In this document: piece by piece, positions 52,082 to 61,089 of the stretch | Layout: each line of letters opens with the position of its first letter | Numbering within the stretch: position 1 is the first letter of the stretch | Assembly: GCA_036272195.1 (NCBI GenBank) | Contig: DATAZE010000010.1 | Coordinates: 1 to 64,000 of the forward strand | Reading direction: 5' to 3' | From: DASXHY01 sp036272195 | GTDB lineage: Bacteria; Verrucomicrobiota; Verrucomicrobiia; Limisphaerales; DASXHY01 | Length of the DNA: 64,000 bases | Notes under the pieces: generated by a model | What the model was told of the DNA's origin: nothing | Database searches by the model: none | The model's input: the letters and a program-made list of their open reading frames with translations, nothing else | Program-made: the position numbers and the translations under genes

Positions 52082-54451
52082 TCACGGCGCGGAAGCTGTT
52101 TTAATTTTGAGCCTGCCTCCCTTTGTCAGGAGTTCCCAGGGAATGCTCCAACCCTTTATTTCTTCGCCGTTCCACTGAACGGTTTCAATGTGTCGATCGG
52201 CATCGGTCCCGCCCGACACATGGATGGCGAGATTTTCGCCCGAGTAAAATTTTTTATCTAGTTTGATGGAAACAGAATCAAACATTGGCAGGGAAATCTG
52301 CATGGTCGGATTGACGCTGGTGCCGCCTTGCACGTCAAAAAGTCCCAAGCCGGCCAGTACATACCAGGCGCCCAGTTGGCCCTGGTCTTCATCCTGGCCG
52401 TAGCCATAGCCGTGAACGGCGTCAGTTCCATAAAACACATCGCAAATGCGGCGCACCCAATGTTGCGTCAGTTCCGGCTGTCCCGCGTAATTGAATAGCC
52501 AGGCAATGTGCAGGCTCGGTTGATCGCCGTGATTGTAGACATTTTCCAGCCCGGCAAACGCATCAATCTTTTTGCCGCCGCCAAAATCGTTTTTCTCCGC
52601 CTGTGAAAACATGTCTGCCAGGCGTTTCCGAAACGTGTCCGGTCCCATTTTTGCCATCAGCCCCGGCGGATCCTGCGGAACGTAGAACGTATATTGCCAC
52701 GCATTCCCTTCCTGGAATCCAATCCACGGTTTGCGCGGATCAAAATCCGGAATGAATTTTCCTTCCTGGTCTTTCGGCCGGATGAACCCCGTCTCGGAGT
52801 CATACAAATTTTCCCACCCGTGCGAGTAACGCATCATCGTGTTGAAATCATTTGTGCGTCCCAGCGCGAGGGCGAATTGTGCGGCAGCGTAGGCAGAGAA
52901 CGAATATTCCAGCGTGTGGGATGCCGAGAACAACGAACCTTCCGCGGTCGAGCCGCTAAAGGCCGGCACTTTGCGCAACAGCGGCACATAACCGCGATCC
53001 ACGAACGTCTTCACATCGGCTTTGCCAACTCCGATGGGCCGGTTTTGCCAGCCGAGTTCGTTTTTCATTACCGCGTCGAACGCCTCCTGAACATCGTAAT
53101 CTCGAATGCCCAATTGATACGCGCTGGCTACAACCAATCCCGTAAAATCCGTTCCCACGCCGGACACAAATTTTCCTGCCGCAACGGAATCCGGCAGCCA
53201 TCCGCAATCACGCGCCATATCCAGATGGCACCGGACGAATTCACTGAAATAATCGGGGTACGCGAGCGCCCAAAGCTGCGTGAGGTTCCAGAACGCGCCC
53301 CAAACGGAATCACTATTGTAATGGTTATATTTCGGCGCACCCTTGGCATCCAAAGGAATCTGGCCAATGCTATCATCGTTCTTGCGATAAGCCCCATTTA
53401 CATCGCTCGCCAGTCCGCGCCCAAGCAGCGCATGATATAATCCGGTGTAAAATTTCACCCGATCCACTTCATTTCCACCGCTAACCTGAATTCGGTTCAA
53501 CATTTCGCCCCAGGCGGTTTGAGACTTCTGCCGTGCCTCATCAAAACTTAGAGTGGCCGCTTCTTTTTCAAGATTCAGCCGGGCGTTGGCGATGCTGGTA
53601 TAAGACATCGCCAATTTCAGTTCGACCGGTTCGTTTTCGGCTGTTTCAAAATTCAGATATAATCCCGCCCCTGCACCCTGGATCGCTCCTTGATTAGCGA
53701 ACTGTTGCGGGCCTCGAAAAGTTCCGAAGCTCGCTGCTGGCTTGCTCAATTGCGCGACAAAATACATGCGCACGGTTGCGCCGGGTTGATACGCTTTCAC
53801 GTACACCGGCAGCGTGTTGACGAAACCCTCCACTTCGTGATCATTCACCAACCGCACGAAGGCATCCAGCACCGGCCCACCTTCCCCCTGGCGATTTCCC
53901 ACATCCAGCAGCACATGGGCGCTCGACGATTTGGGAAATGTGAAACGATGAAAAGCCACCCGCGGTGTGGCGGTCAATTCCGCGCGTATGCCATAATCCT
54001 TCAGCAGAACCGAGTAGTAGCCGGGCTCTGCCACCTGGTCTTCCTTATCGTAATGCGAACGATAACCTTTTTCCGGCTTGTCCAATTCACCGGGAACGGT
54101 TTTCAAATCTCCAGTCGTCGCCATGACCGCAATCCCGCCAATTTGAAATTCCCGAAAACTTACGAAGCTCTCAATGGAATCATGGCGGCTGTCGTAACCC
54201 ACCGCGTCCCAACCGTGCGCACTCCCCAGATGCGCGTCAGTGCAGGGCCCGGGCTTCGCCATGCCGAACGGCATCGCACCGGGCGTGAAGAAAAACCAGC
54301 GGCACTGCGTGGAGCCGATCGTCGGATCTACCGATTGCAAAGCGGATTTCTCCGCCGCCTGCGCCAGCGACAAACTACCGGCACAGACCAACCAACCGCA
54401 CAGGCAAGCGGCCACCTTCGCCAATCGCCGGATCGAAATTTTGATTCTCAT
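52082..54451 (-). CDS. GH92 alpha-mannosidase (alpha-1,2-type)
   Basis: This 789-residue secreted enzyme belongs to glycoside hydrolase family 92, calcium-dependent exo-alpha-mannosidases. Signal peptide KVAACLCGWLVCAGSLSLAQ. The N-terminal domain starts with SVDPTIGSTQCRWFFFTPGA. Catalytic-domain motifs: QEGNAWQYTFYVPQDP (proposed acid) and YGQDEDQGQLGAWYVLAGLG, the family's Asp pair and (Q/M)xAWY block. ATG 54451 is chosen because a signal peptide starts there. A broken sulfatase lies 10 bases upstream; the enzyme probably acts on mannans or N-glycan mannose with the GH38 enzyme nearby. Confidence 0.93.
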   Translation of the reverse strand: MRIKISIRRLAKVAACLCGWLVCAGSLSLAQAAEKSALQSVDPTIGSTQCRWFFFTPGAMPFGMAKPGPCTDAHLGSAHGWDAVGYDSRHDSIESFVSFREFQIGGIAVMATTGDLKTVPGELDKPEKGYRSHYDKEDQVAEPGYYSVLLKDYGIRAELTATPRVAFHRFTFPKSSSAHVLLDVGNRQGEGGPVLDAFVRLVNDHEVEGFVNTLPVYVKAYQPGATVRMYFVAQLSKPAASFGTFRGPQQFANQGAIQGAGAGLYLNFETAENEPVELKLAMSYTSIANARLNLEKEAATLSFDEARQKSQTAWGEMLNRIQVSGGNEVDRVKFYTGLYHALLGRGLASDVNGAYRKNDDSIGQIPLDAKGAPKYNHYNSDSVWGAFWNLTQLWALAYPDYFSEFVRCHLDMARDCGWLPDSVAAGKFVSGVGTDFTGLVVASAYQLGIRDYDVQEAFDAVMKNELGWQNRPIGVGKADVKTFVDRGYVPLLRKVPAFSGSTAEGSLFSASHTLEYSFSAYAAAQFALALGRTNDFNTMMRYSHGWENLYDSETGFIRPKDQEGKFIPDFDPRKPWIGFQEGNAWQYTFYVPQDPPGLMAKMGPDTFRKRLADMFSQAEKNDFGGGKKIDAFAGLENVYNHGDQPSLHIAWLFNYAGQPELTQHWVRRICDVFYGTDAVHGYGYGQDEDQGQLGAWYVLAGLGLFDVQGGTSVNPTMQISLPMFDSVSIKLDKKFYSGENLAIHVSGGTDADRHIETVQWNGEEIKGWSIPWELLTKGGRLKIKTASAP

Positions 54452-54461
54452 CTTGATGTGC

Positions 54462-54737
54462 TCAGTAAGCCGCGGTTCCTTCCGCAAAAGGATCACCGAA
54501 TTTTTCCTTCTGCGCGTTCAATTCTTTTTCAAGTTGTTTGCGCAATTCAGCATGGGCCGGGTCGTTCGCCAGGTTGTGCTGCTCGTAAGGATCCGCGTTC
54601 AAATCAAATAATTCCGTCCATGCCCTGCGGTCTGGATATTGAATCAACTTCGCCGTCGGGGTGCGCAGCGCCAGCATCGGCGGCGTCGCCGGAAGATTGC
54701 GTTCATACAAATACATATACAAGATGCCTGACGCCAA
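54462..54737 (-). pseudogene. Sulfatase remnant (C-terminal ~90 residues)
   Basis: The frame encodes a typical arylsulfatase C-terminus: YLYERNLPATPPMLALRT, then LIQYPDRRAWTELFDLNADP and EQHNLANDPAHAELRKQLEK. The whole catalytic part, including the Cys/Ser active-site motif, is missing. The open frame begins at TTG 54737 but the matching part starts near 54713. The remnant ends 10 bases before the GH92 start, so a sulfatase gene once preceded GH92 in this operon. Confidence 0.8.
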
Positions 54738-54770
54738 TGTCTGTATTCACACTTCGCATTGCGGCACCTC

Positions 54771-57700
54771 TCAAAATTCCGCCCGCAACGTTACCACGCC
54801 GTAGCCGGGAACCGGAACGCTGTTGCCAAGCTTCTCACCGGCTTTCTCATTCGTGCCACTCAGGTAAACGGCCGAGGGCTTGCGCTCGCCCCAGGCAATT
54901 TTGACGTCTTCGTTTTTTCCACCCGCGCCAAACAAGCGAACAATCCACGCTTTCCCGTCGTCGCTCGGTTTGAAGCCGGTAACCACCACCTCGTCGGAAC
55001 TAAGTTTAAGCAGGGATTTGCCTTCGGTCTCCGCACTGTGGCTGGGCAAGAGCGGTTGGGTAAACGCCGTTGCAAAACGCGTGGCCTCCGCCGGATCGTT
55101 CTTTCCGCGATGCGGACGCAGGACGAATCGGAACGGCGTTTTCCCTTCCTGGTAAGCCCGATAGTTCGTCCCCCAGTGATTGTTCATGGCCCAGGAATAG
55201 AACGTCTGAGTCTTTCCAATTTTTTTCCGCCACACCTCCGGATTGGTTTGTGAATTTAACAAAGTGGCCGTGATGCCGCCCACTTCAATCAACGGCGCAT
55301 CGAGCGTGACACACGTGACGCCGTTTTTTTGATTCGCAACATCCACCCACCGACCTACCGTTAGCCAGTTCTTGCACGCGCCCGGAATCTGATCCTCCTC
55401 CGGATGCATCACCGCGAACGGAATGTCCACCGAAATTTCGCCGCCTGGAATGTTGAACGGAAAAGCGAAATTCATGCTCTCCTTGCCATTTTTATCGTAA
55501 TAGCTTTTCGCCTCCAATTTCGCTTTGTCCACCAGGTTCAACACCTCCACATAACCCTGTCCGGCCACCACGCGCAATTCGCGCCGCAATTTGTTGCAAC
55601 CGGGTGCGTCAGATTCGATGATCAGAGAAGCCACCAGCGGTCCTTGTTCGCCGACCGAAATGGTTGCCGATCCGCTGGACTGCAGTTTGTTGGTATCATC
55701 ACCGATCAAATAGCGATAGTCATCCAACGTCTCGCCTCCACTGACATCGACCAGATTTCCGTCAATTCCTTTCGCGGTGAGTTCTGCGATACCGCCGGTT
55801 TTTTCGTCCACACGAATCCGCAGCAACCCGTTTTCCAACGTTGCATTGAAAGCCTTCGCGGATGCTTTGGCGGCCTGGACCGCGCCGGTGGAAATCTTGT
55901 AACGCTTCGATGCGAAGGCTGGCACGTTTTCCGCCATAAATGCCAATTCACCGCTCTTCAACCGTTGCGAGGGAACCGCGTGGCCTTTTTCGTCAGTGAT
56001 CCGGTCCCCTGCCCGGCTGTCTTCCGCCGAAAGGAAAACGATTTCCGAACGCGGCCATGAAAGAGTGTTTACCAGGTCGAATTCCCCTTCCGGCAATGCC
56101 GAATTGGAGCTCAACGCTTTCGCCAGCAAAGCGCGCGAGCTTTCATTTGCATCATCCACATAGGCTTTTTTCACCGCCCATTGCTCGACCGTGTCTTTGC
56201 GTTCCGGATCACTAATGCTGCACCACGCGCCCCAGGTGTGTTCGGAATAAAGCAGCACGTTGCGCCACGCCAGCTTGAAATCCGCCAGCGGATACTCGTT
56301 CGGATGGAACATGGCGAATGCCGTCGCGGCCTGGGACAATCGATCCGAGTTTTGCCGGTTCTCAGATGTTTGCAACGCTGATGATGCCGCGCCATCCTCC
56401 CAATACGGCGTCCAATCACCTTTCACTTCTGGCAACGAGCTTCCATATTTTTGTTCGAACGCGTGAAACGCCGCGCTCGCGCCCGAAATCCTGAACTGCG
56501 GCCATTCATATTTCGCGTTCCAATCGCGGATGAAATCGCAAATCGCCGGGTCAGGCACCGCGTTATCTCCGTGACCGGCCCAGCGCACATAGGCGATATC
56601 GTACGGATAACTCCGCTTCTCAAGGCCCTCGTAAAAATCAGCGATCAGCCGGGGCGACATCTGATTGTAAATATGCGACATCGCATAGCCCCAGAACGGA
56701 ATCCACACCAGCACCCGGCTTTTGCCGTCCGGCCCGACCCAGTAAAACGGTTTATTTTCCCACTCCTTCAAAATGGTTCCGATGCGATCGAAATAATTCG
56801 GCGCTGCCGTGAAATATTTGATCCCGGCCTGGTTCATCGCCGGCACGTTTCCCCACGTGTAGCCTGGCACATCCGAGATCATCGCAGTATCAAGGGGCAC
56901 TCCCGTTTTTTGGGAAACCTTGGTGGCAAAACGAAATAATTGAATTAACTCTTCCGGCCGGCACAGGCCCGTCAGCTCATTTAAATACATTCCGTTCAGC
57001 GAGACTTGCCCTTTTTTCACGGCATCGTAAAAGTCATTCCGTTGTTCTTCGCTCATGCGTTCCAGAAACAAATCTGCCGCCCAACCCACCTCGACGTTCC
57101 AGACAAACCGCGAACCTTCTGGATAATCCTCCGTTTTGCGCGCCGCGGCGATGCCATCAGCCAGATTCTTCATTTGCTTCTTGGCGACTTCACTCTGGAT
57201 CTCCGTGTAACCAATATCCGTATGCGAATGCGGCAATACATAAATCGTCATCGGCCGCGCCGGCGTCTCCTGAAACGACGCGCTGGTAATTTGTTGGAAC
57301 GATTCGCTCGTGACCTCCTTTTTGAACTGAATCCTGGCTTTGAGCGATGTGACCGCCTCCACCTCAGGCAACGACCAATCAAAAACATTGTCACCGGATT
57401 TGAGCGACACTGTCTTTGCCTCTCCGTTTCCGACCAAAATGCTCACTTCGGCCGGCTCCTGGTAGGGATGATTAACGGTGACTTTGACCGGACGATTGCC
57501 GCTCTTTTCCACGAACGGCAGCACTTTGACTTGGACGCGATCCCGCACGGGTGTTTCCTCGTTGGGCTCCGAGGTGTAATACGTCAATTCCGCCCCGCCC
57601 ACCGAGTGCAAGCCAGAATTTCCCAGCTTGGTCACGCGCCATTTCGCCCGCTGCGCGGTCACGGGATTCGTCAGGATGAACAGCGTCTCGCCGCTGCGCT

Positions 57701-58079
57701 TGTTCACATGCGTCACCGGCACATCCGCGAGCCGTTCGCCATTGGCGTCGAACAATTCCAATTCAGACATCGCCACCGTCGCGCCATCGTTGCGATCCAC
57801 GTGCCGCAACGCCGTGATGCGCGTCGGGTTCGCAAACTCAACGTCCACTATCGTATTCGTACCCCCGTCCTGCGAGGCATACTCCGATTTCAACTTGCCG
57901 TCGAAGAAGTTGGTCATTCCGAAGTTGCCGCCGGGAATGCCCGGCGGAAGATTCAGAATCTTCGATACCGGCACAGGCACCATGGGCGTGAACGCGGCGG
58001 CAGTCAACACGGTCATCGCCGCCGTGAACATCAGTAAACTTCGGGTTCGGCCCATACGGGATTCAGTTTGGTTTTTCAT
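54771..58079 (-). CDS. GH38-type alpha-mannosidase
   Basis: The 1102-residue secreted glycosidase belongs to family 38. Signal peptide RSLLMFTAAMTVLTAAAF (~12-30). An N-terminal discoidin/Ig-like part (~40-230) comes first. The GH38 domain starts at YVLPHSHTDIGYTEIQSEV near 250, has AMISDVPGYTWGNVPAM with the likely nucleophile Asp, and YVRWAGHGDNAVPDP. The C-terminal sheet domain ends GYGVVTLRAEF. ATG 58079 is chosen because the signal peptide follows. Convergent neighbours are absent: it is followed by sulfatase remnant and GH92 on the same strand. Confidence 0.9.
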   Translation of the reverse strand: MKNQTESRMGRTRSLLMFTAAMTVLTAAAFTPMVPVPVSKILNLPPGIPGGNFGMTNFFDGKLKSEYASQDGGTNTIVDVEFANPTRITALRHVDRNDGATVAMSELELFDANGERLADVPVTHVNKRSGETLFILTNPVTAQRAKWRVTKLGNSGLHSVGGAELTYYTSEPNEETPVRDRVQVKVLPFVEKSGNRPVKVTVNHPYQEPAEVSILVGNGEAKTVSLKSGDNVFDWSLPEVEAVTSLKARIQFKKEVTSESFQQITSASFQETPARPMTIYVLPHSHTDIGYTEIQSEVAKKQMKNLADGIAAARKTEDYPEGSRFVWNVEVGWAADLFLERMSEEQRNDFYDAVKKGQVSLNGMYLNELTGLCRPEELIQLFRFATKVSQKTGVPLDTAMISDVPGYTWGNVPAMNQAGIKYFTAAPNYFDRIGTILKEWENKPFYWVGPDGKSRVLVWIPFWGYAMSHIYNQMSPRLIADFYEGLEKRSYPYDIAYVRWAGHGDNAVPDPAICDFIRDWNAKYEWPQFRISGASAAFHAFEQKYGSSLPEVKGDWTPYWEDGAASSALQTSENRQNSDRLSQAATAFAMFHPNEYPLADFKLAWRNVLLYSEHTWGAWCSISDPERKDTVEQWAVKKAYVDDANESSRALLAKALSSNSALPEGEFDLVNTLSWPRSEIVFLSAEDSRAGDRITDEKGHAVPSQRLKSGELAFMAENVPAFASKRYKISTGAVQAAKASAKAFNATLENGLLRIRVDEKTGGIAELTAKGIDGNLVDVSGGETLDDYRYLIGDDTNKLQSSGSATISVGEQGPLVASLIIESDAPGCNKLRRELRVVAGQGYVEVLNLVDKAKLEAKSYYDKNGKESMNFAFPFNIPGGEISVDIPFAVMHPEEDQIPGACKNWLTVGRWVDVANQKNGVTCVTLDAPLIEVGGITATLLNSQTNPEVWRKKIGKTQTFYSWAMNNHWGTNYRAYQEGKTPFRFVLRPHRGKNDPAEATRFATAFTQPLLPSHSAETEGKSLLKLSSDEVVVTGFKPSDDGKAWIVRLFGAGGKNEDVKIAWGERKPSAVYLSGTNEKAGEKLGNSVPVPGYGVVTLRAEF

Positions 58080-58092
58080 GGTGAAGAGTTTG

Positions 58093-58356
58093 TTATTCAA
58101 ATTCGGCGCGCAAGGTGCCGAGTCCATATCCGGCCACCGTCACCTCGTCATTTATTTTGGACAACGGCGCCTCACTGGCGTTACCAGGAAACAACCGGGC
58201 GGGATGCTGGCCCCGCCAGTGCAATGAAACCTTTTGCCCTTTGCCAGAGGCGCCAAAGAGCCGGACAATCAGCGCCCGCCCATCATCGGACGGTTTCGCG
58301 GCGGACACCACGACATTTTCGGAATCAAGCTGCGGCACGGCGAAAAGCGCAGATTT
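58093..58356 (-). pseudogene. GH38 C-terminal remnant
   Basis: Residues MPQLDSENVVVSAAKPSDDG and VRLFGASGKGQKVSLHW up to GYGLGTLRAEFE match the last ~80 residues of the intact GH38 just downstream (LSSDEVVVTGFKPSDDGKAW, VRLFGAGGKNEDVKIAW, GYGVVTLRAEF). The in-frame codons start at about 58356, after a TGA, with no room for the rest of the enzyme. It is the tail of a former tandem copy and lies 13 bases upstream of the intact gene. Confidence 0.85.
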
Positions 58357-58418
58357 TCATGGTTGTACGAGGGATGATTTTCGAGAGCTCTTGAGTGTGG
58401 ATTGGTTCGAGGTTAACT

Positions 58419-58430
58419 TTGTCTATACAT
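58419..58430. promoter_or_regulatory. GntR/HutC-type operator candidate
   Basis: TTGTCTATACAT contains GTCTATAC, matching the HutC-subfamily consensus GTMTAKAC. It lies 83 bases before the plus-strand GntR gene and upstream of the minus-strand GH38 locus, so it could control both. Confidence 0.55.
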
Positions 58431-58512
58431 TTATTACAACTTTGGAAAGGTTGTCAATGGTTTTTTTAGAAACTTGACCCTTCACAGCCTCCCACCCTTA
58501 CACTTCCCCCTC

Positions 58513-59247
58513 ATGCTACGTATCGATCACAACAGCCCTGTGCCGTTGCGCGCCCAGGTCGAGCAACTTCTGCGCGAACTGGTGCTCAAGCCCGATTACC
58601 AAAAGGGCGCGTTGCTTCCGGATGAAGTCGCCCTTGCCGCCCAACTGGGAGTCAGCCGCGGCACGGTCCGCTCCGGCATCAGCAAATTAGTGTTCGAAGG
58701 GCTTTTGGAACGCAAAGCCGGTGTTGGCACTCGCGTTTCCCCGCGCAATCTGGAATCCGGTATAACTGCCTGGCGCAGTTTCACCCGGGAAATGGCCTCC
58801 AAAGGCATTACCGTGAAAAATTTCCGGTTGGACTATCGGCAGGTTAAAGCTTCGGTGGATGCCGCGTGCGCGCTGAATGTTGAACCGGAAACTCCATTGT
58901 GGTGCCTCGAACGCATCCGCGGCTGGGATGGCAAACCCGTGTTGCAAAGCGCCTCGTGGTTTCACTCACGCATAGCTTTAAAGGGCACCGAGGACACTGG
59001 CCTGCCGCTGTATGAAATGATTGAAAAAGCCACCGGCGTCCGTCCGAAAAACGCTCGGGAAGAATTCCTCGCGGTGAGCGCCGATGCCCGCCTGGCCAAA
59101 CTGTTGGAGGTCAAGCGCAACACCCCGTTGCTCTTGCGGCGTCACACCGTTTTCGACCAGGGCAACCGTCCTTTTGAATTCGCCGAGGTCCATTATGTCA
59201 GCTCCCGTTTTGCTCTAACGCTCAACATGCGCCGGGGTGATTCCTGA
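58513..59247 (+). CDS. GntR/HutC-family transcriptional regulator (copy 1)
   Basis: The 244-residue regulator has an N-terminal winged-helix domain (~10-75, LAAQLGVSRGTVRSGISKLV) and a C-terminal UTRA effector domain (~90-240, ERIRGWDGKPVLQSASWFHS, LLLRRHTVFDQGNRPFEFAE). UTRA binds sugar phosphates or similar ligands. It is near-identical in length and sequence to the GntR at 62039. ATG 58513 starts MLRIDHNSPVPLRAQ, the same start as the paralogue. Probably regulates the mannosidase genes through the TTGTCTATACAT site upstream. Confidence 0.93.
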   Translation: MLRIDHNSPVPLRAQVEQLLRELVLKPDYQKGALLPDEVALAAQLGVSRGTVRSGISKLVFEGLLERKAGVGTRVSPRNLESGITAWRSFTREMASKGITVKNFRLDYRQVKASVDAACALNVEPETPLWCLERIRGWDGKPVLQSASWFHSRIALKGTEDTGLPLYEMIEKATGVRPKNAREEFLAVSADARLAKLLEVKRNTPLLLRRHTVFDQGNRPFEFAEVHYVSSRFALTLNMRRGDS

Positions 59248-59250
59248 ACT

Positions 59251-61089
59251 TCAGATCACTGGCTGCAAATTCGTTTTGGCTGGCACGGTCGCCGCGTTGT
59301 CCTCGACCGTCGTCTTCCGCGGTGGAATGACCGCGGATTCCCTCACATACGCTTTCATTGTTGCCAATGGATTCGAAGCGGCGCCGACTGGCCGAACCGT
59401 GTAAGACCCGACCGCGGCTGGAACAATGAACGTTTCGGCAAAGTGCACAACAAACGGTTCAAACCGCCCCTCCACCGACTCCACCACCGCCTCGGTTCCT
59501 TCCACCAGATTCAACACATTAACGCCGTTGTGCGTGTGATGCGACACCGCCTTTGTAAACCAATGCCGCCGCGTCTCAATAAATTCGCGCTCATGCAATC
59601 CCGTGAATTCCTCGCGCCAGCCATTGCCGCTGCCCAGCGCTGAAAAACGGTTCACCAGGTTTTTCTTCACCCATTCGGTGTCGCGGTCCCATTGGATATT
59701 TGCAATCCCATGATCCAGGTGAATTGGGCGCGGTTTTCCATCGAGGCCGAGACGACCCCAGTCCCACATCTTAAACGTGAAAATATAAGGCGTCGCGCTG
59801 ATCTCCAATACCATCGAGTCCGCCCCCGAGCAGTGCACCGTGCCGGCTGGAATTAAAAAATGATCGTGCTTCCGGGCCGTGAACTTATTCACGTATTGCT
59901 CAGCCGGAAATTTGAATCCGCCCGCCTGCGCGCGTCTGAGATCCCCAATCATCGCCTCGCGTTCCACTTTTTCCCGCAACCCCAAATACACGTGCGCATT
60001 CGGCCCCGCCTCGAGCATGTAATAGCTCTCGTCCTGCGTGTAATGCATGCCGAAATGGTGCTGAATATATTCTGTCAGGGGATGCACCTGGAACGAAAGA
60101 TTTCCGCCGCCCATCGTGTCCAGGAAATCGAATCGAATCGGAAATTCATCGCCGAACCGCGCATGGACCGATTCTCCCAGCAATTCTCGCGGCTGGTAAA
60201 AAACCACATTGATGGAAGGAATCTCCATCGTCACATTCCCGAATTCCAGCAACAGGCTGTTTTCCTCCGGAACGCAATCGAAGCACCAGCCGTAGTTCGG
60301 CGCCGCGCCATCCAAATCGCATGCCTTCCGCATCCATTGCCCGCCCCAAGGCGCCGGGTCGAAGAACGGCACCACGCGAAACGGCCGCGTCACGGCGTGA
60401 CGCATCGCCGCGCGCACGGCTTCGCCCTCCGCCAGCTTCGGCTCATTGGATGTCGTCGTATCCAGCACGAAATCCCAAACGTGCATTAACGCTCGTTTCC
60501 AGCGATCAGCCACCCGCCAATCCACAAAGAACGCCCGCTTGTATTGCAAACTGGCGAGGCTGAGCCGATTGTCCGCCCCGAGATTGTTCGCTTCATTTCG
60601 GCGAAAACGATTTTGCGCCTCCCAGCGAGGCAAATCTGCGTACACCAAAATATCGCCGTCGGCCAGATGCCTCGCACCGCAACCGAAAACCAAAACCACT
60701 CCTTCTTTCACGGACGCAAGTTGTGAACGAAGAAATGCGACCTTCTCCTGGTCAAAAAATTGCGGCAAAGTCAGCCCGCTGAGAAATCCGAACACCGGAT
60801 CATTTCCGCCGAGAAATGGAGCCACCAAAGTTTCAATCGCCGCGCTCTCCAACATGGCTTCCGCGGACCGCACTACGAGTGCGGGTTTTAAACGCGTGTT
60901 GAGTTCGCCGATGATTTCGGTTTCGTTCACGCCCGGATAACACTCCAACACCACGACGGTGCGCCGGGCATCCCGCTGGCAAATGGTCACCTTCAACCGC
61001 TCGGCGCAATTTTGCCACCCGGCCACGCATTTTCCGCCGGAATTGGGAACGCTGATTTTTGGAAATTTATTGTAATTCGATCTGCTCAT
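59251..61089 (-). CDS. Class I mannose-6-phosphate isomerase-like protein with N-terminal extension
   Basis: This 612-residue protein has a C-terminal class I phosphomannose isomerase domain (~245-600). Metal-site segments: FQVHPLTEYIQHHFG near 340, TQDESYYMLEAG and IPAGTVHCSG near 425. The N-terminal ~240 residues resemble P-loop-kinase-like or ATP-cone proteins (VVVLECYPGVNETEIIGELN, VFGFLSGLTLPQFFD, KRAFFVDWRVADRW) and are not in typical ManA. It would interconvert mannose-6-phosphate and fructose-6-phosphate. The start overlaps the ROK gene's stop by ATGA, so the genes are coupled. Confidence 0.82.
   Translation of the reverse strand: MSRSNYNKFPKISVPNSGGKCVAGWQNCAERLKVTICQRDARRTVVVLECYPGVNETEIIGELNTRLKPALVVRSAEAMLESAAIETLVAPFLGGNDPVFGFLSGLTLPQFFDQEKVAFLRSQLASVKEGVVLVFGCGARHLADGDILVYADLPRWEAQNRFRRNEANNLGADNRLSLASLQYKRAFFVDWRVADRWKRALMHVWDFVLDTTTSNEPKLAEGEAVRAAMRHAVTRPFRVVPFFDPAPWGGQWMRKACDLDGAAPNYGWCFDCVPEENSLLLEFGNVTMEIPSINVVFYQPRELLGESVHARFGDEFPIRFDFLDTMGGGNLSFQVHPLTEYIQHHFGMHYTQDESYYMLEAGPNAHVYLGLREKVEREAMIGDLRRAQAGGFKFPAEQYVNKFTARKHDHFLIPAGTVHCSGADSMVLEISATPYIFTFKMWDWGRLGLDGKPRPIHLDHGIANIQWDRDTEWVKKNLVNRFSALGSGNGWREEFTGLHEREFIETRRHWFTKAVSHHTHNGVNVLNLVEGTEAVVESVEGRFEPFVVHFAETFIVPAAVGSYTVRPVGAASNPLATMKAYVRESAVIPPRKTTVEDNAATVPAKTNLQPVI

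Noticed and set aside
57006..58037. A 343-codon plus-strand open frame opposite the GH38 gene
   Set aside because: Histidine- and arginine-rich translation typical of antisense shadows; GH38 on the other strand is clear.
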